A stretch of DNA of 64,000 nt from Neisseria sicca (GTDB lineage: Bacteria; Pseudomonadota; Gammaproteobacteria; Burkholderiales; Neisseriaceae). The stretch lies in assembly GCF_003044565.1 (NCBI RefSeq), contig NZ_POXG01000005.1, positions 1 through 64,000 of the forward strand, in the 5' to 3' direction. Of this stretch, positions 51,205-60,005 are shown one piece after another; position 1 is the stretch's first letter, and every line of letters starts with the position of its first letter. The notes beneath the pieces are model-generated. The model had not been told where the DNA came from and ran no database searches. It was given only the letters and a program-made list of their open reading frames with translations. The position numbers were made by a program, and so were the translations under genes.

Positions 51205-51669
51205 TTATACACCGCCTGCGTAACCGTTTTGCCGCCATGCTTCAAACAGAATCACGGCGACAGTGTTGGAAAGATTCATGCTCCGGCTGCCAGGCTTCAT
51301 AGGCAGGCGCAGCTTTTGCCCTTCGGGCAGGGCGTCGAGGATTTCGGCGGGCAGTCCGCGTGTCTCGGGGCCGAACAAAAAGACATCGCCCTCAACAAAA
51401 GAAACTTCGTCGGGACGGGTTTTGCCTTTGGTGGTCAGCGCGAAAATGCGGCGACCTTCCAAGGCTTTGAGACAATCTTCGAAATTCTCGTGTACCGTCA
51501 GTTTTGCAAACTCGTGATAATCCAAACCTGCGCGTTTCATTTTTGCCGAATCCAGCGGAAAACCGAGCGGCTTGACCAGATGCAAATCGGCTCCGGTGTT
51601 GGCGCACAATCGGATGATATTGCCCGTATTAGGCGGGATTTCGGGTTGGTACAAAACTATGGTAAACAT
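51205..51669 (-). CDS. trmL: tRNA (cytidine/uridine-34-2'-O)-methyltransferase TrmL
   Basis: TrmL methylates the ribose of the wobble base in tRNA-Leu isoacceptors. The 154-residue SPOUT protein has FTIVLYQPEIPPNTGNIIRL at the N-terminus, RAGLDYHE, FLFGPETRGLP and the knot motif LRLPMKPGSRSMNLSNTVAV. The ATG at 51669 is chosen over a TTG three codons earlier. It lies between comF and rlpA on the same strand. Confidence 0.94.
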   Translation of the reverse strand: MFTIVLYQPEIPPNTGNIIRLCANTGADLHLVKPLGFPLDSAKMKRAGLDYHEFAKLTVHENFEDCLKALEGRRIFALTTKGKTRPDEVSFVEGDVFLFGPETRGLPAEILDALPEGQKLRLPMKPGSRSMNLSNTVAVILFEAWRQNGYAGGV

Positions 51670-51732
51670 ATAAATCAATCACTTATTGAGGGGCATAATG
51701 CCGAAATGTTCCGCAGGTGTCAAAAACTTTAG

Positions 51733-52485
51733 CTATTTTTTCATTGGCGGACGCGCCAAACTCCAGCAAAAAATCTTGCCTGCGCCTGATTTTTTCAGCG
51801 TCCGCGCCAGTTCGTTCAGCGTCGAGCCGGTGGTGAACACATCGTCGATTAACAAAATATTACAGTTTTTCGAGATATGACCGTTGATTTCAAAAGCATT
51901 TTTTATATTGCGAACCCTGTCTGCGCTTTTCAGCGTGCTTTGCGGCTCGCGATGTCGTCTGAAAACCGTCCGTCGCGGCAGCAGCGTCCAGCCGTAATGT
52001 TCGGACAGAATATCCGCCAATTCCTCGCTTTGGTTGAAACCGCGATGCAGCCGCCTCTCTTTGCTCAACGGCACGGGCAGCACAAAATCGAAACGCTCCG
52101 TTTCCAACCAGTCGGGCGCATGGCGGCGCATCAGTTCCGCCAGCGGACGGCTCATGCCGAGGTCAGCCAAATGCTTCAACGCGCGTATCATACTGCTGAC
52201 GGGCGGCTCATAATACAGCGAAGCCCACATCCGCTCAAATGCCGGCGGCTTCTTCTGGCAGCCTCCGCACACCGCCCCGCCCTGTATAGGGCGGAAACAC
52301 AAAGGGCAACTGTTTGCCGCATCCGTAAAAAATTCTTCCAAGTCCGCCGCGCAACCGCCGCAAAAACCGCCGTATGGTCGGGTTTCGCACGCTGAAACCA
52401 AGGCGTGGCATAATACGCAACGGCTTTTGTTCCGCCATCCCGCATTGCGCCACCAAGAAAACACATCCATAGAGAAAACAGCCAT
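51733..52485 (-). CDS. comF: ComF family phosphoribosyltransferase-like protein
   Basis: This is a 250-residue protein with an N-terminal zinc-finger-like region ([13 protein letters not shown] ... FCGGCAADL and [11 protein letters not shown] ... CGGCQ) and a C-terminal PRT domain ([20 protein letters not shown] and [17 protein letters not shown]). ComF proteins are needed for single-stranded DNA import in natural transformation; the exact activity is not known. The start at 52485 has GGAG six bases upstream and overlaps the bioH start in one CATG; a start at 52470 is also possible. In E. coli the comF homologue gntX is next to bioH as well. Confidence 0.9.
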   Translation of the reverse strand: MAVFSMDVFSWWRNAGWRNKSRCVLCHALVSACETRPYGGFCGGCAADLEEFFTDAANSCPLCFRPIQGGAVCGGCQKKPPAFERMWASLYYEPPVSSMIRALKHLADLGMSRPLAELMRRHAPDWLETERFDFVLPVPLSKERRLHRGFNQSEELADILSEHYGWTLLPRRTVFRRHREPQSTLKSADRVRNIKNAFEINGHISKNCNILLIDDVFTTGSTLNELARTLKKSGAGKIFCWSLARPPMKK

Positions 52486-53230
52486 GCCGCACTCCGCCAA
52501 AAAAGTTTATCTGATACACGGCTGGGCAGCGAACCGCCACGTCTTCGACGACCTCATCCCGCGCCTGAGTGCCGATTGGGACATCCGCGCCCTCGACCTG
52601 CCCGGACACGGCGACGCGCCCTTTGCCGAACCTTTCGACATTGCCGCAATTGCCGAAGCCTTCGCCGAAGAAATCGACGCGCCCGCCCACATCCTCGGTT
52701 GGTCGCTCGGCGGCTTGGTCGCGCTCCATCTCGCCGCACGCCGCCCCGACAAAGTCCGCTCGCTCTGCCTGACCGCAAGTTTCGCCCGCCTGACCGCCGA
52801 CGCAGACTACCCCGAAGGACTGTCCAACCCCGCTTTGAGCAAGATGGTCGGCGCGTTTCGGCAGGATTATGCCAAACATATCAAACAGTTTCTACAATTA
52901 CAGTTGCTTCACACACCAAATGCCGCCGAAATCATCGGCAACATCCTGCCCGACCTCTCCCGCCACGGCGCACCGCCCGCCCTGCAAGCCGCGTTGGATG
53001 CCGTCAACCAAGCCGATGCCCGCCCCCTGCTTTCAAGCATCCAAGCCCCGTCGCTTTTGGTGTTTGGACAAAAAGACGCCATCACCCCGCCGCGCATGGG
53101 CGAATACCTCAACCGCCACTTGAAAGATAGCGAATTGGTATTGATGGAAAAAGCGGCACACGCCCCGTTTTTGAGCCAAGCCGACGAATTTGCCGAACGC
53201 TACCGCGATTTTGTCGAAAAGGTCGTCTGA
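52484..53230 (+). CDS. bioH: Pimeloyl-ACP methyl ester carboxylesterase BioH
   Basis: BioH removes the methyl ester from pimeloyl-ACP methyl ester to end pimelate synthesis in biotin formation. The 248-residue alpha/beta hydrolase has [27 protein letters not shown], the nucleophile elbow [12 protein letters not shown] (Ser), [10 protein letters not shown] (Asp region) and KAAHAPF (His). The C-terminal EKVV-stop is an uptake sequence at 53220-53231, whose TGA is used as the stop. bioC follows 350 bases on. It is divergent from comF and shares a CATG at the start. Confidence 0.93.
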   Translation: MPHSAKKVYLIHGWAANRHVFDDLIPRLSADWDIRALDLPGHGDAPFAEPFDIAAIAEAFAEEIDAPAHILGWSLGGLVALHLAARRPDKVRSLCLTASFARLTADADYPEGLSNPALSKMVGAFRQDYAKHIKQFLQLQLLHTPNAAEIIGNILPDLSRHGAPPALQAALDAVNQADARPLLSSIQAPSLLVFGQKDAITPPRMGEYLNRHLKDSELVLMEKAAHAPFLSQADEFAERYRDFVEKVV

Positions 53231-53383
53231 AAAACCTTTTTGCCGTTGTTGTCGTTCAGGCGTGAATCCAAAACTTAAGGGATAACAAAGCTTCAAAGTG
53301 TGAAATCCGTCGGCAGGAACGACGCCTTGCTACCGCAACGACAGCCTTGTCCCTTCCCCTGTCCGGCGGGGGAAGGTTAGGAT

Positions 53384-53426
53384 GGGGATGGTTCTAAGAT
53401 GTACGGAATAAAATAGAACCATCCCC
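53384..53426. repeat. Inverted repeat between bioH and bioC
   Basis: GGGGATGGTTCTA and TAGAACCATCCCC pair perfectly around a 17-base loop. Outside them GTCCGGCGGG and CCCGCTGGAC extend the stem imperfectly. The 53231-53579 gap otherwise shows no gene. It may be a repeat or an attenuating hairpin. Confidence 0.65.
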
Positions 53427-53579
53427 TCCCGCTGGACAAAAGAGGAAGCCGGTAACCGAGCGCGGCAGTTGCTGTTTTTTAACATAGTCGATTGAAATTA
53501 AAAGAAATCCATACCGCCCCTAAATGGCGGCACGCAAAATCCACCCCCTTCAAAAAAGAAGAAAAAGGTCGTCTGAAAC

Positions 53580-54368
53580 ATGAACCCCCAAGACAAACGC
53601 TGGCAAATCCACCGCCATCTCGCCCAAGACACCGACAAGCGGCTGCAAATCGTCCGCCACGCGCCCAAGCGCGTCCTGCTGGTCGGTGCGGACGCGGACA
53701 TCAGCCGCAGCCTGCTTGCCGCGCGCTATCCGAACGCAGTATTCGAAGAATACGACCCGCGCGCCGACTTCCTCCAAACCGCCGCAGCCGCGCGTAAAAG
53801 CGGTTTTTGGCAAAAACTCACTGGCAAAACCGTCCCGCAACACTGCCAAGCCCTCACCGACCCGCTGCCCGAAGCCTGTGCCGATATGTTGTGGGCGAAC
53901 CTCAGCCTGCCCCGCGCGGACGAAATCCTGCCCGTCCTCAAAAACTGGGCTAACGCCCTGAAAACAGACGGTTTATTATTCTTCACCCATTTCGGCCGCG
54001 ACAGCCTGACCGAGCTGACAGGTCGTCTGAAAAGCGCGGGGATAGCCTGTGAAACGCCGACCTTAATCGATATGCACGACCTCGGCGACATGCTTGCCGA
54101 CAACGGTTTCTACGACCCCGTGACCGATACCGCCAAGCTCGAATTGAGCTACCGCAAGGCGGCGACGTTCCGGCAGGACATGGAAACCTTGGGCTTGTGG
54201 CACGCCTTGAAATTCAGCGATGCCCAAGCGGCTGAAGCGTTTGTGGATAAGATTTTTGAAACCGAAGGCGGTCTGACCGTCACGCTCGAAACCGTGTACG
54301 GCCATGCCGTGAAGAAACTGACGCTGCCCGAGGGGGAAAATGTGGTGCGGTTTTATCCGAAAGGCTGA
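53580..54368 (+). CDS. bioC: Malonyl-ACP O-methyltransferase BioC
   Basis: BioC methylates malonyl-ACP so that fatty acid synthesis can build pimelate for biotin. The 262-residue class I methyltransferase has the family opening QDKRWQIHRHLAQDTDKRLQ, a diverged SAM motif (RVLLVGADADISRSLLA instead of DxGxGxG), MLWANLSLPRADEILP and LLFFTHFGRDSL. The start ATG follows an uptake sequence (AGGTCGTCTGAAAC-ATG), whose AAGG part may serve as the ribosome site. An in-frame DUS encodes TGRLKSAG at about residue 148. It is downstream of bioH, with which it forms one pathway step pair. Confidence 0.85.
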   Translation: MNPQDKRWQIHRHLAQDTDKRLQIVRHAPKRVLLVGADADISRSLLAARYPNAVFEEYDPRADFLQTAAAARKSGFWQKLTGKTVPQHCQALTDPLPEACADMLWANLSLPRADEILPVLKNWANALKTDGLLFFTHFGRDSLTELTGRLKSAGIACETPTLIDMHDLGDMLADNGFYDPVTDTAKLELSYRKAATFRQDMETLGLWHALKFSDAQAAEAFVDKIFETEGGLTVTLETVYGHAVKKLTLPEGENVVRFYPKG

Positions 54369-54388
54369 ACGGTTTGGCGGAATGAATG

Positions 54389-54435
54389 AAAGGTCGTCTG
54401 AAAACTTGAAAATCAGGTTTTCAGACGACCTTTTT
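54389..54435 (+). terminator. DUS terminator after bioC
   Basis: Intact facing uptake sequences with T-run, about 20 bases behind bioC. Confidence 0.8.
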
Positions 54436-54540
54436 ACGCTGCGGCAATCTTGTTTCCTTTCCATTTCCGTCCAATGCTCGATCGGACAGATTGCCAAATT
54501 CGACTCATGCGTTCTGCTTCAATCCATTCTAAAACCGACA

Positions 54541-54588
54541 AAAGAGGTCGTCTGAAACTCAAAATCCGGTTTCAGACGACCTCTTTTC
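54541..54588 (-). terminator. DUS terminator after the acyl-CoA dehydrogenase gene
   Basis: AAAAGAGGTCGTCTGAAAC and GTTTCAGACGACCTCTTTT form a perfect 19-base stem around a short loop. Confidence 0.85.
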
Positions 54589-54601
54589 AAACTCCTATCC
54601 G

Positions 54602-56371
54602 TCAATAAAGCTCTAACGGTACGTCCAACAATGCCTGCGCGTTTTCAATCTGCGCGGCGCAGGCGTAAACCTGCGGTAGGACGTGGGCGCAATAGACGCG
54701 GGCGTTGTGTTGCTGCGCGGCGTAGAAACCGCTGCCGAAGCCGTCGGCGTCTTCCGTTTGGGCGGCTTCGGCGGCAAGGTAGGCGCGGGCGAGTCCGATG
54801 GCGCCGAGCGTCAGCCCCATTTGTTGCAGGTAGGCGTTGGACGCGGCGGCGGCGAGGGCGGGATGGTCGGCGTATCCGACCATGCGGGCGATGCTTTGTT
54901 CCGCTGTTTCAATGGCTTGCGCCAGTTGCTGCGCGGCGGCGGGTTCGGCGGTGGCGAGTTTGTCCGCCAGTTCTTTGCCTTCGGCGAGCAGCTTCAAGGG
55001 CAACGCACCGTTTTTGCCGGTGGTTTTGCGCCCTGCCAAATCGGCGGCCTGTATGCCGTTGGTGCCTTCGTAAATCGGCGTAATCCGCACGTCGCGCAGG
55101 TATTGCGCCACACCGCTCTCTTCGACGTAACCCGCGCCGCCATAAATCTGAATGGCGAGGTTGGTCAGGACGACGCCATTGTCGGTCGGCCAGGCTTTGA
55201 CGATGGGAATCAGGAAATCCAGTTCGCGCTCCGCTTCTTTGCGCAATACGTTGTCGGGGCAGGCGGCGGCAAAATCGGTCAGGGCGGCGGCGCGCAGATA
55301 GAGGGCGCGTTGGGCGGCGAGCGTTGCCTTTTGTATCAACAACATACGGCGCACGTCGGGATGGCGGATAATCGCCACGTCGTCTGAACCGTCCGCCTCG
55401 TCGCGTCCCTGTACGCGTTCTTTGGCATAGGCGAGCGCGTTTTGGTAGGCGCGTTCGGCGACGGCGTGGCCTTCTATGCCGACGTTCAGCCGCGCGGTTT
55501 TCATCATGGTAAACATATACGCCAAACCCTTGCCCGCCCTGCCGACCAGATAGCCTTCGGCGTCGTCGAACTCCATCGTACAGGTCGGGCTGGCATGTAT
55601 GCCGAGCTTGTGTTCGATGCCGATGGCGCGCACGCCATTACATCCGCCCAAGCTGCCGTCCGCGTTCACCAAATATTTCGGCACGATAAACATCGACACC
55701 CCCTGCACGCCCGGCGCGGCATCGGGCAAGCGCGCGAGCACCAGATGGACGATGTTTTCCGTCATTTCCTGATCGCCCCAAGTGATGAAGATTTTCTGAC
55801 CGCTGAGGGCATACGCGCCGTTTTCCTTCGGCACGGCGCGGGTGGCGATGTGGTTCAAATCCGAACCCGCCTGCGGTTCGCTCAAATTCATCGTTCCCGC
55901 CCATTCGCCGCTGCACATTTTCGGCAGGTAGGTCTGTTTCTGCTCCTCGCTGCCGTGTTTGAACAGCGCGTCCACCGCCCCCAGCGTCAGCATCGGCATC
56001 AGCGACAGGGCAAGGTTGGCGGCGCAACACATCTCTTCGCACGCCGCCGACACGACCGCCGGCAGTCCCTGTCCGCCAAACTCCGCCGGCGCGCGCAAAC
56101 CCGCCCAGCCCGCTTCGCAGAAATCATAGTAGGCACGCGCCAAATCCGGATGGGTGGTAATCAGGTCGTCTGAAAAACCTGCGCCGTGCAAATCGCCGGT
56201 GCGGTTGGTGTCCGCCCATTGCTCCGACGCAAACCGCGCCGCTTCGTCCAGCACCGCATCCACCGTTTCCGCATCCAAACCTTCCGCATGGGGCAGTTGC
56301 AGGACTTCGTCCAACCTGCCGTGCACGCGGATGCCGAAACGCAATTCGTTTACAGGGGCCGTGTAGCTCAT
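54602..56371 (-). CDS. Acyl-CoA dehydrogenase (long, DmdC-like)
   Basis: This is a 589-residue flavoprotein that oxidises acyl-CoA to enoyl-CoA. The order is an N-terminal extension, the acyl-CoA dehydrogenase N, middle and C domains (GTMNLSEPQAGSDLNHIATRA, FITWGDQE, the C-terminal QIYGGAGYVEESGVAQYLRDVRITPIYEGTNGIQA with the catalytic Glu in YEGTN), and a C-terminal extension. This length and extension are typical of the 3-methylmercaptopropionyl-CoA dehydrogenase (DmdC)-like group, but the substrate cannot be inferred. An in-frame DUS encodes GFSDDLITTH near residue 65. A palindromic operator-like site lies upstream at 56416-56433. There is no beta-oxidation neighbour. Confidence 0.9.
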   Translation of the reverse strand: MSYTAPVNELRFGIRVHGRLDEVLQLPHAEGLDAETVDAVLDEAARFASEQWADTNRTGDLHGAGFSDDLITTHPDLARAYYDFCEAGWAGLRAPAEFGGQGLPAVVSAACEEMCCAANLALSLMPMLTLGAVDALFKHGSEEQKQTYLPKMCSGEWAGTMNLSEPQAGSDLNHIATRAVPKENGAYALSGQKIFITWGDQEMTENIVHLVLARLPDAAPGVQGVSMFIVPKYLVNADGSLGGCNGVRAIGIEHKLGIHASPTCTMEFDDAEGYLVGRAGKGLAYMFTMMKTARLNVGIEGHAVAERAYQNALAYAKERVQGRDEADGSDDVAIIRHPDVRRMLLIQKATLAAQRALYLRAAALTDFAAACPDNVLRKEAERELDFLIPIVKAWPTDNGVVLTNLAIQIYGGAGYVEESGVAQYLRDVRITPIYEGTNGIQAADLAGRKTTGKNGALPLKLLAEGKELADKLATAEPAAAQQLAQAIETAEQSIARMVGYADHPALAAAASNAYLQQMGLTLGAIGLARAYLAAEAAQTEDADGFGSGFYAAQQHNARVYCAHVLPQVYACAAQIENAQALLDVPLELY

Positions 56372-56415
56372 GGAATCTCTCCGAAGTGAATGATTTGAAA
56401 TGGATTTAGGATAAA

Positions 56416-56433
56416 TTGGTATAGTTATACTAA
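56416..56433 (-). promoter_or_regulatory. Palindromic operator-like site upstream of the acyl-CoA dehydrogenase
   Basis: TTGGTATAGTTATACTAA is an 18-base near-perfect palindrome (one mismatch) about 45 bases before the gene start. It is extended by TTTAGGAT on one side and ATCCTAAA on the other. It resembles operators of TetR- or MerR-type regulators, but no regulator gene is adjacent. Confidence 0.5.
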
Positions 56434-56505
56434 TCCTAAACCACAGGTTTGCAAAGCGCAGGTTTTCAGACGACCTCCATTTACTAACGACAAGTTATCG
56501 TCTAT

Positions 56506-56927
56506 TCAAAACAATTGGCGGGACTTCTTCCATTTATCGTAATACATAAAACCCATCTGATCGATTTTCCATTCCCCACCTTCCAAAACCAGCGTATAGG
56601 TTTTCTTTTCCCCACTATCATCCAACACATCTATTTCATATTTTTTATCACTGATTTTCCTTTCGGCTGTAATGGTTTGGTTATATTCTGGTGGCATTCG
56701 AAAAGAAGGGGCTTCTTGTCTAGCTCGCTTTAAAGATAAAGCTTTTTTAGATAAAAATTGGTGGTGTATTTTTTTGATTTCGTCAGATCTTTTTTTGCTG
56801 TTTTCATCTTCATCAATTTCAAAAAAGTACCTTCATCCAAACTTTTTTGAGTAAGCCCTCCCCAATACAATTCATAATCTTTCATTTGTTGAATGAACTC
56901 AGCTAATGTTTCATGCGCGGTTTTCAT
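56506..56927 (-). pseudogene. Frameshifted NTF2-fold immunity-like protein
   Basis: Two short frames belong to one gene. The first (from ATG 56927, after AAGGAAATTCG) reads MKTAHETLAEFIQQMKDY and so on to the A7 tract at 56790-56796, where it goes out of frame and stops. The second frame continues as KKRSDEIKKIHHQFLSKKAL, then SFRMPPEYNQTITAERKISD and YDKWKKSRQLF at 56506. One extra A in the tract would join them into about 140 residues that look like the NTF2-fold immunity family (inference). It is AT-rich and has no toxin partner here. It is either a true pseudogene or a slippage-controlled gene. Confidence 0.7.
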
Positions 56928-56979
56928 ATTACGAATTTCCTTTGAAGTGTTCTAAATTGCATTTTACTCATTTTCTATA

Positions 56980-57022
56980 AAAAGGTCGTCTGAAACGCTT
57001 ATCCGTGTTTCAGACGACCTTT
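56980..57022 (-). terminator. DUS terminator after the MBL hydrolase gene
   Basis: Intact facing uptake sequences, about 15 bases behind the hydrolase stop. Confidence 0.8.
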
Positions 57023-57034
57023 CGCTTTCAGGTT

Positions 57035-57667
57035 TTAAAAAAACGGATTGTGTCGTTTTTCATGCCCGATGTCGGTCATTCTGCCGTGTCCGGCGATGAC
57101 GCGCGTGTCTTCGGGCAGGACGAACAGTTTGGTGCGGATATTATGGATGAGGTCGGCGTGGTTGCCGCGTGGGAAGTCGGTTCTGCCTATGGTTTCATAA
57201 AACAATACATCGCCCGCGATAAGCAGCCCTGCTTCGGCGCAGTAGAAAACGACGTGGCCGGGCGTGTGGCCGGGGATGTGCAGGACTTGGAAGGCGTGGC
57301 TGCCGACCTTGAGCGTTTCGCCTTCGGTCAGCCAACGGGTCGGCTCGAACGCGGGGGAAACGGGAAAGCCGTATTGGGCGGTCGTTTCGGGCAGGGCTTG
57401 CAGCAGGAAACCGTCGTCTGCATGAGGACCGATGACGGGGACGGGGCGGTGTTCCCGCAATTCCACCACGCCGCCTGCATGGTCGAGGTGTCCGTGGGTC
57501 AGCCAAATGGCGGTCAGGGTGAGGTTTTTCGCGTCCAGCTCTTGCAGGAGGTAGGAAACGTCGCCGCCGACATCGGTCAGGACGGCTTCGCGGGTTTCGT
57601 CGTCCCACAAAAGGGTGCAGTTTTGGCGGAAAGGGGTAACGGCAATGATTTCGGCTTGAAGTGCCAT
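57035..57667 (-). CDS. MBL-fold hydrolase (glyoxalase II-like)
   Basis: This is a 210-residue metallo-beta-lactamase fold protein with the metal motif WLTHGHLDHAGG (HxHxDH), HIPGHTPGHVVFY and VIAGHG. The short form (about 210 residues) is typical of YcbL-type, type II glyoxalases and related thioester hydrolases. It may hydrolyse S-lactoylglutathione or another thioester; the substrate is not proven. The start at 57667 gives MALQAEIIAVTPF. Confidence 0.9.
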   Translation of the reverse strand: MALQAEIIAVTPFRQNCTLLWDDETREAVLTDVGGDVSYLLQELDAKNLTLTAIWLTHGHLDHAGGVVELREHRPVPVIGPHADDGFLLQALPETTAQYGFPVSPAFEPTRWLTEGETLKVGSHAFQVLHIPGHTPGHVVFYCAEAGLLIAGDVLFYETIGRTDFPRGNHADLIHNIRTKLFVLPEDTRVIAGHGRMTDIGHEKRHNPFF

Positions 57668-57784
57668 GAGGCGGGATTCCTTGGGTAGTGGTTGGACGGG
57701 GCGGATATTTTCAGACGACCTTCGGTCTGCTTATGCGGTATCATTATTATATTTGAAATAATCACTCACATTACAGGAACGCTT

Positions 57785-58603
57785 ATGAGAACTTCAATGC
57801 AGGGCATGATACCGATTTTTGCCGCTTTTTTCATCCAAACGGCGCTCGGCGCGGATTTGATGCTGGCGCAGGAATACAAAGACCAAGAGATTGCGGGCTG
57901 GGCGATGAGCGAGAAGCTCGACGGCGTGCGCGCGTATTGGGACGGGCGGCAACTGGTCAGCAGGCAGGGCTACGCGTTTACCCCGCCCAAAGGTTTTACT
58001 GCGCAGTTCCCGCCCTATCCGCTCGACGGCGAGCTGTATAGCGGGCGCGGACAGTTTGAACAGATTTCCGCCGCCGTGCGCTCGTCTTCCGGCGACTGGC
58101 GCGGCATCCGCCTGCACGTTTTCGACGTACCCAAAGCGCAGGGCAATCTCTACCAACGCCTCGCAGTCGCAACGCAATGGCTGAAAACGCATCCGAACGC
58201 GCCCATCACCATCATCCCGCAAACCAAAGTGCGCGACCGGCAGCACGCGATGGACTTTTTAAAACAAATCGAAGCGCAGGGCGGCGAAGGCGTAATGCTG
58301 CGTCAGCCCGAATCGCGTTACAGCGGCGGCAGAAGCAGCCAATTATTGAAACTGAAAAGCCAATACGACGACGAATGCACGGTAACTCGGCATTATGAAG
58401 GCAAAGGGCGCAACGCCGGACGGCTGGGTGCAGTCGGCTGCAAAAACCAACACGGCGAATTCCGCATCGGCAGCGGCTTCAAAGACAAAGACCGCGACAA
58501 CCCACCCAAAATCGGCGCGGTCATCACATACCGCTACCGCGGCTTCACACAAAAAGGCACGCCGAAATTTGCCACGTTTGTGCGGGTCAGGACGGACAGG
58601 TGA
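57785..58603 (+). CDS. ligE: Secreted ATP-dependent DNA ligase (LigE type)
   Basis: This is a 272-residue minimal ATP-dependent ligase with a signal peptide (MRTSMQGMIPIFAAFFIQTALGA). It has the nucleotidyl-lysine motif SEKLDGVRAYWDG (KxDG, about residue 43 of the precursor), motif III-like HVFDVP, motif IV GGEGVMLR and motif V LLKLKSQYDDE, then an OB-fold. Periplasmic Lig E proteins of Neisseria join nicked DNA in the envelope or outside and have been linked to biofilm formation. The start at 57785 is chosen for the signal peptide, with AGGA in front. The main chromosomal ligase (NAD+ type) is not in the window. Confidence 0.88.
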   Translation: MRTSMQGMIPIFAAFFIQTALGADLMLAQEYKDQEIAGWAMSEKLDGVRAYWDGRQLVSRQGYAFTPPKGFTAQFPPYPLDGELYSGRGQFEQISAAVRSSSGDWRGIRLHVFDVPKAQGNLYQRLAVATQWLKTHPNAPITIIPQTKVRDRQHAMDFLKQIEAQGGEGVMLRQPESRYSGGRSSQLLKLKSQYDDECTVTRHYEGKGRNAGRLGAVGCKNQHGEFRIGSGFKDKDRDNPPKIGAVITYRYRGFTQKGTPKFATFVRVRTDR

Positions 58604-58824
58604 AAGCCGATGGTCGAAAGGTCGTCTGAAAACATGGTTTCAACCAAAATCCAAACCGCTTCAGCGCATTCCGCCAACGCCCGCCACGCGGGCTTTGTCT
58701 GCGAAAATGGTTTTCCAAGTTCACAAAACGGTAAAACAGGGCAAGGCGTACATGGGATTTCAGACGACCTCAGCCCGTTTTGGGTTTATAATTTCCTTTT
58801 TTCCAACTGATTTCCCCGTTTACC

Positions 58825-59388
58825 ATGATCGATTTAGAAACCAAACGCCTTGAAACCCAAGCCATGCTTGATAATGCCGAGCTTTTGTTCGACCAAGACC
58901 AATGCCGTGCCGCACTGCAAAAAGTGGCGGACGAGATTACGCGCGACTTGGGGGACAAATATCCGCTCCTGCTGCCTGTGATGGGCGGGGCGGTGGTGTT
59001 TACGGGGCAGTTGCTGCCGCTGTTGCGCTTTCCGTTGGACTTTGATTATGTTCATGTTTCCCGTTACGGCGACAAGCTGGCGGGCGGGGCGTTCAACTGG
59101 AAACGGATGCCCGACCCGGAGCAGATTCGCGGTCGCCATGTGGTTGTGTTGGACGATATTCTGGACGAGGGACACACGATGTCAGCGATTCAGTCCAAGC
59201 TCTTGGAAATGGGGGCGGCGAGCTGCCGTGCGGCGGTGTTTGCCAACAAGTTGATCGACAAGGAAAAACCGACCAAGGCGGATTATGTCGGAATGGATGT
59301 TCCCAACCGCTACGTCTTCGGCTACGGCATGGACGCGGCGGGCTGCTGGCGCAATTTGGGCGAGATTTACGCGCTCAACCAAGGCTGA
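58825..59388 (+). CDS. hpt: Hypoxanthine-guanine phosphoribosyltransferase
   Basis: This is a 187-residue purine salvage enzyme that makes IMP or GMP from base and PRPP. It has VVLDDILDEGHTMSAI, the PRPP-binding loop with acidic pair, and VMGGAVVFTGQLLPLLRFPLDFDYVHVSRYG. Neisserial enzymes of this subgroup use hypoxanthine and guanine. The start MIDLETKRLE at 58825 is preceded by a weak ribosome site. A DUS terminator lies 12 bases behind the stop. Confidence 0.9.
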   Translation: MIDLETKRLETQAMLDNAELLFDQDQCRAALQKVADEITRDLGDKYPLLLPVMGGAVVFTGQLLPLLRFPLDFDYVHVSRYGDKLAGGAFNWKRMPDPEQIRGRHVVVLDDILDEGHTMSAIQSKLLEMGAASCRAAVFANKLIDKEKPTKADYVGMDVPNRYVFGYGMDAAGCWRNLGEIYALNQG

Positions 59389-59399
59389 TGCTGAGTTAA

Positions 59400-59434
59400 A
59401 AAAGGTCGTCTGAAAACCTTTTCAGACGACCTTT
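59400..59434 (+). terminator. DUS terminator after hpt
   Basis: Facing uptake sequences with almost no loop, behind hpt. Confidence 0.8.
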
Positions 59435-59520
59435 GTGCCACCATATCGCGCTATGTGGCGGGTGAACGGACGATACTTTCGCCCACACCGACCGAATAAA
59501 ATATCATCAGGGAACACATC

Positions 59521-59958
59521 ATGATCAACCTTTTAATCATTACCCACGAGGCAGTAGGCGAAGCCTACCGCAGCCTGACCCATCATTTCTTCCCGACGGG
59601 CATGCCGGAAAACATCCGCATCCTCGGCGTAGAGCCTGACGAAGACCAAACCGACATCATCAACAATGCCATCGCCGCGCTGCAAGAGTTTCCTGAAAAC
59701 CACGGCGTATTGATTATGACCGACATCTTCGGCGCGACGCCGTGCAACGCTGCCCGCAGGCTGGTGCGCGCGGGCAAGTCCGCCATTCTGACCGGACTGA
59801 ACGCGCCGATGATGATTAAAGCGACCCAATACTCGCCTATGGCGGAAGACCTCGCCGCCTTTACCGAAACGGTCAGGGAAGCCGCCGTCAAAGGCATTTT
59901 CGCCATTACCGCCGAACCGGAAGATTTGGTGTGCAAACAGCACGCCGAAGCCGTCTAA
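59521..59958 (+). CDS. PTS EIIA component, mannose family
   Basis: This is a 145-residue single-domain EIIA of the mannose type. The phosphorylated histidine lies in LLIITHEAVGEAYRSLTHHFFP (His9), followed by VLIMTDIFGATPCNAARRL. With HPr and EI it forms a phosphorelay, but no EIIB or EIIC sugar permease lies beside it, so it probably acts in regulation and not in transport, as inferred for Neisseria. Start at 59521, immediately after CACATC. Confidence 0.92.
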   Translation: MINLLIITHEAVGEAYRSLTHHFFPTGMPENIRILGVEPDEDQTDIINNAIAALQEFPENHGVLIMTDIFGATPCNAARRLVRAGKSAILTGLNAPMMIKATQYSPMAEDLAAFTETVREAAVKGIFAITAEPEDLVCKQHAEAV

Positions 59959-60005
59959 GCCTACCGACACGTTTTCAGACGACCCCGCACACCCGAAAGC
60001 CGAAC

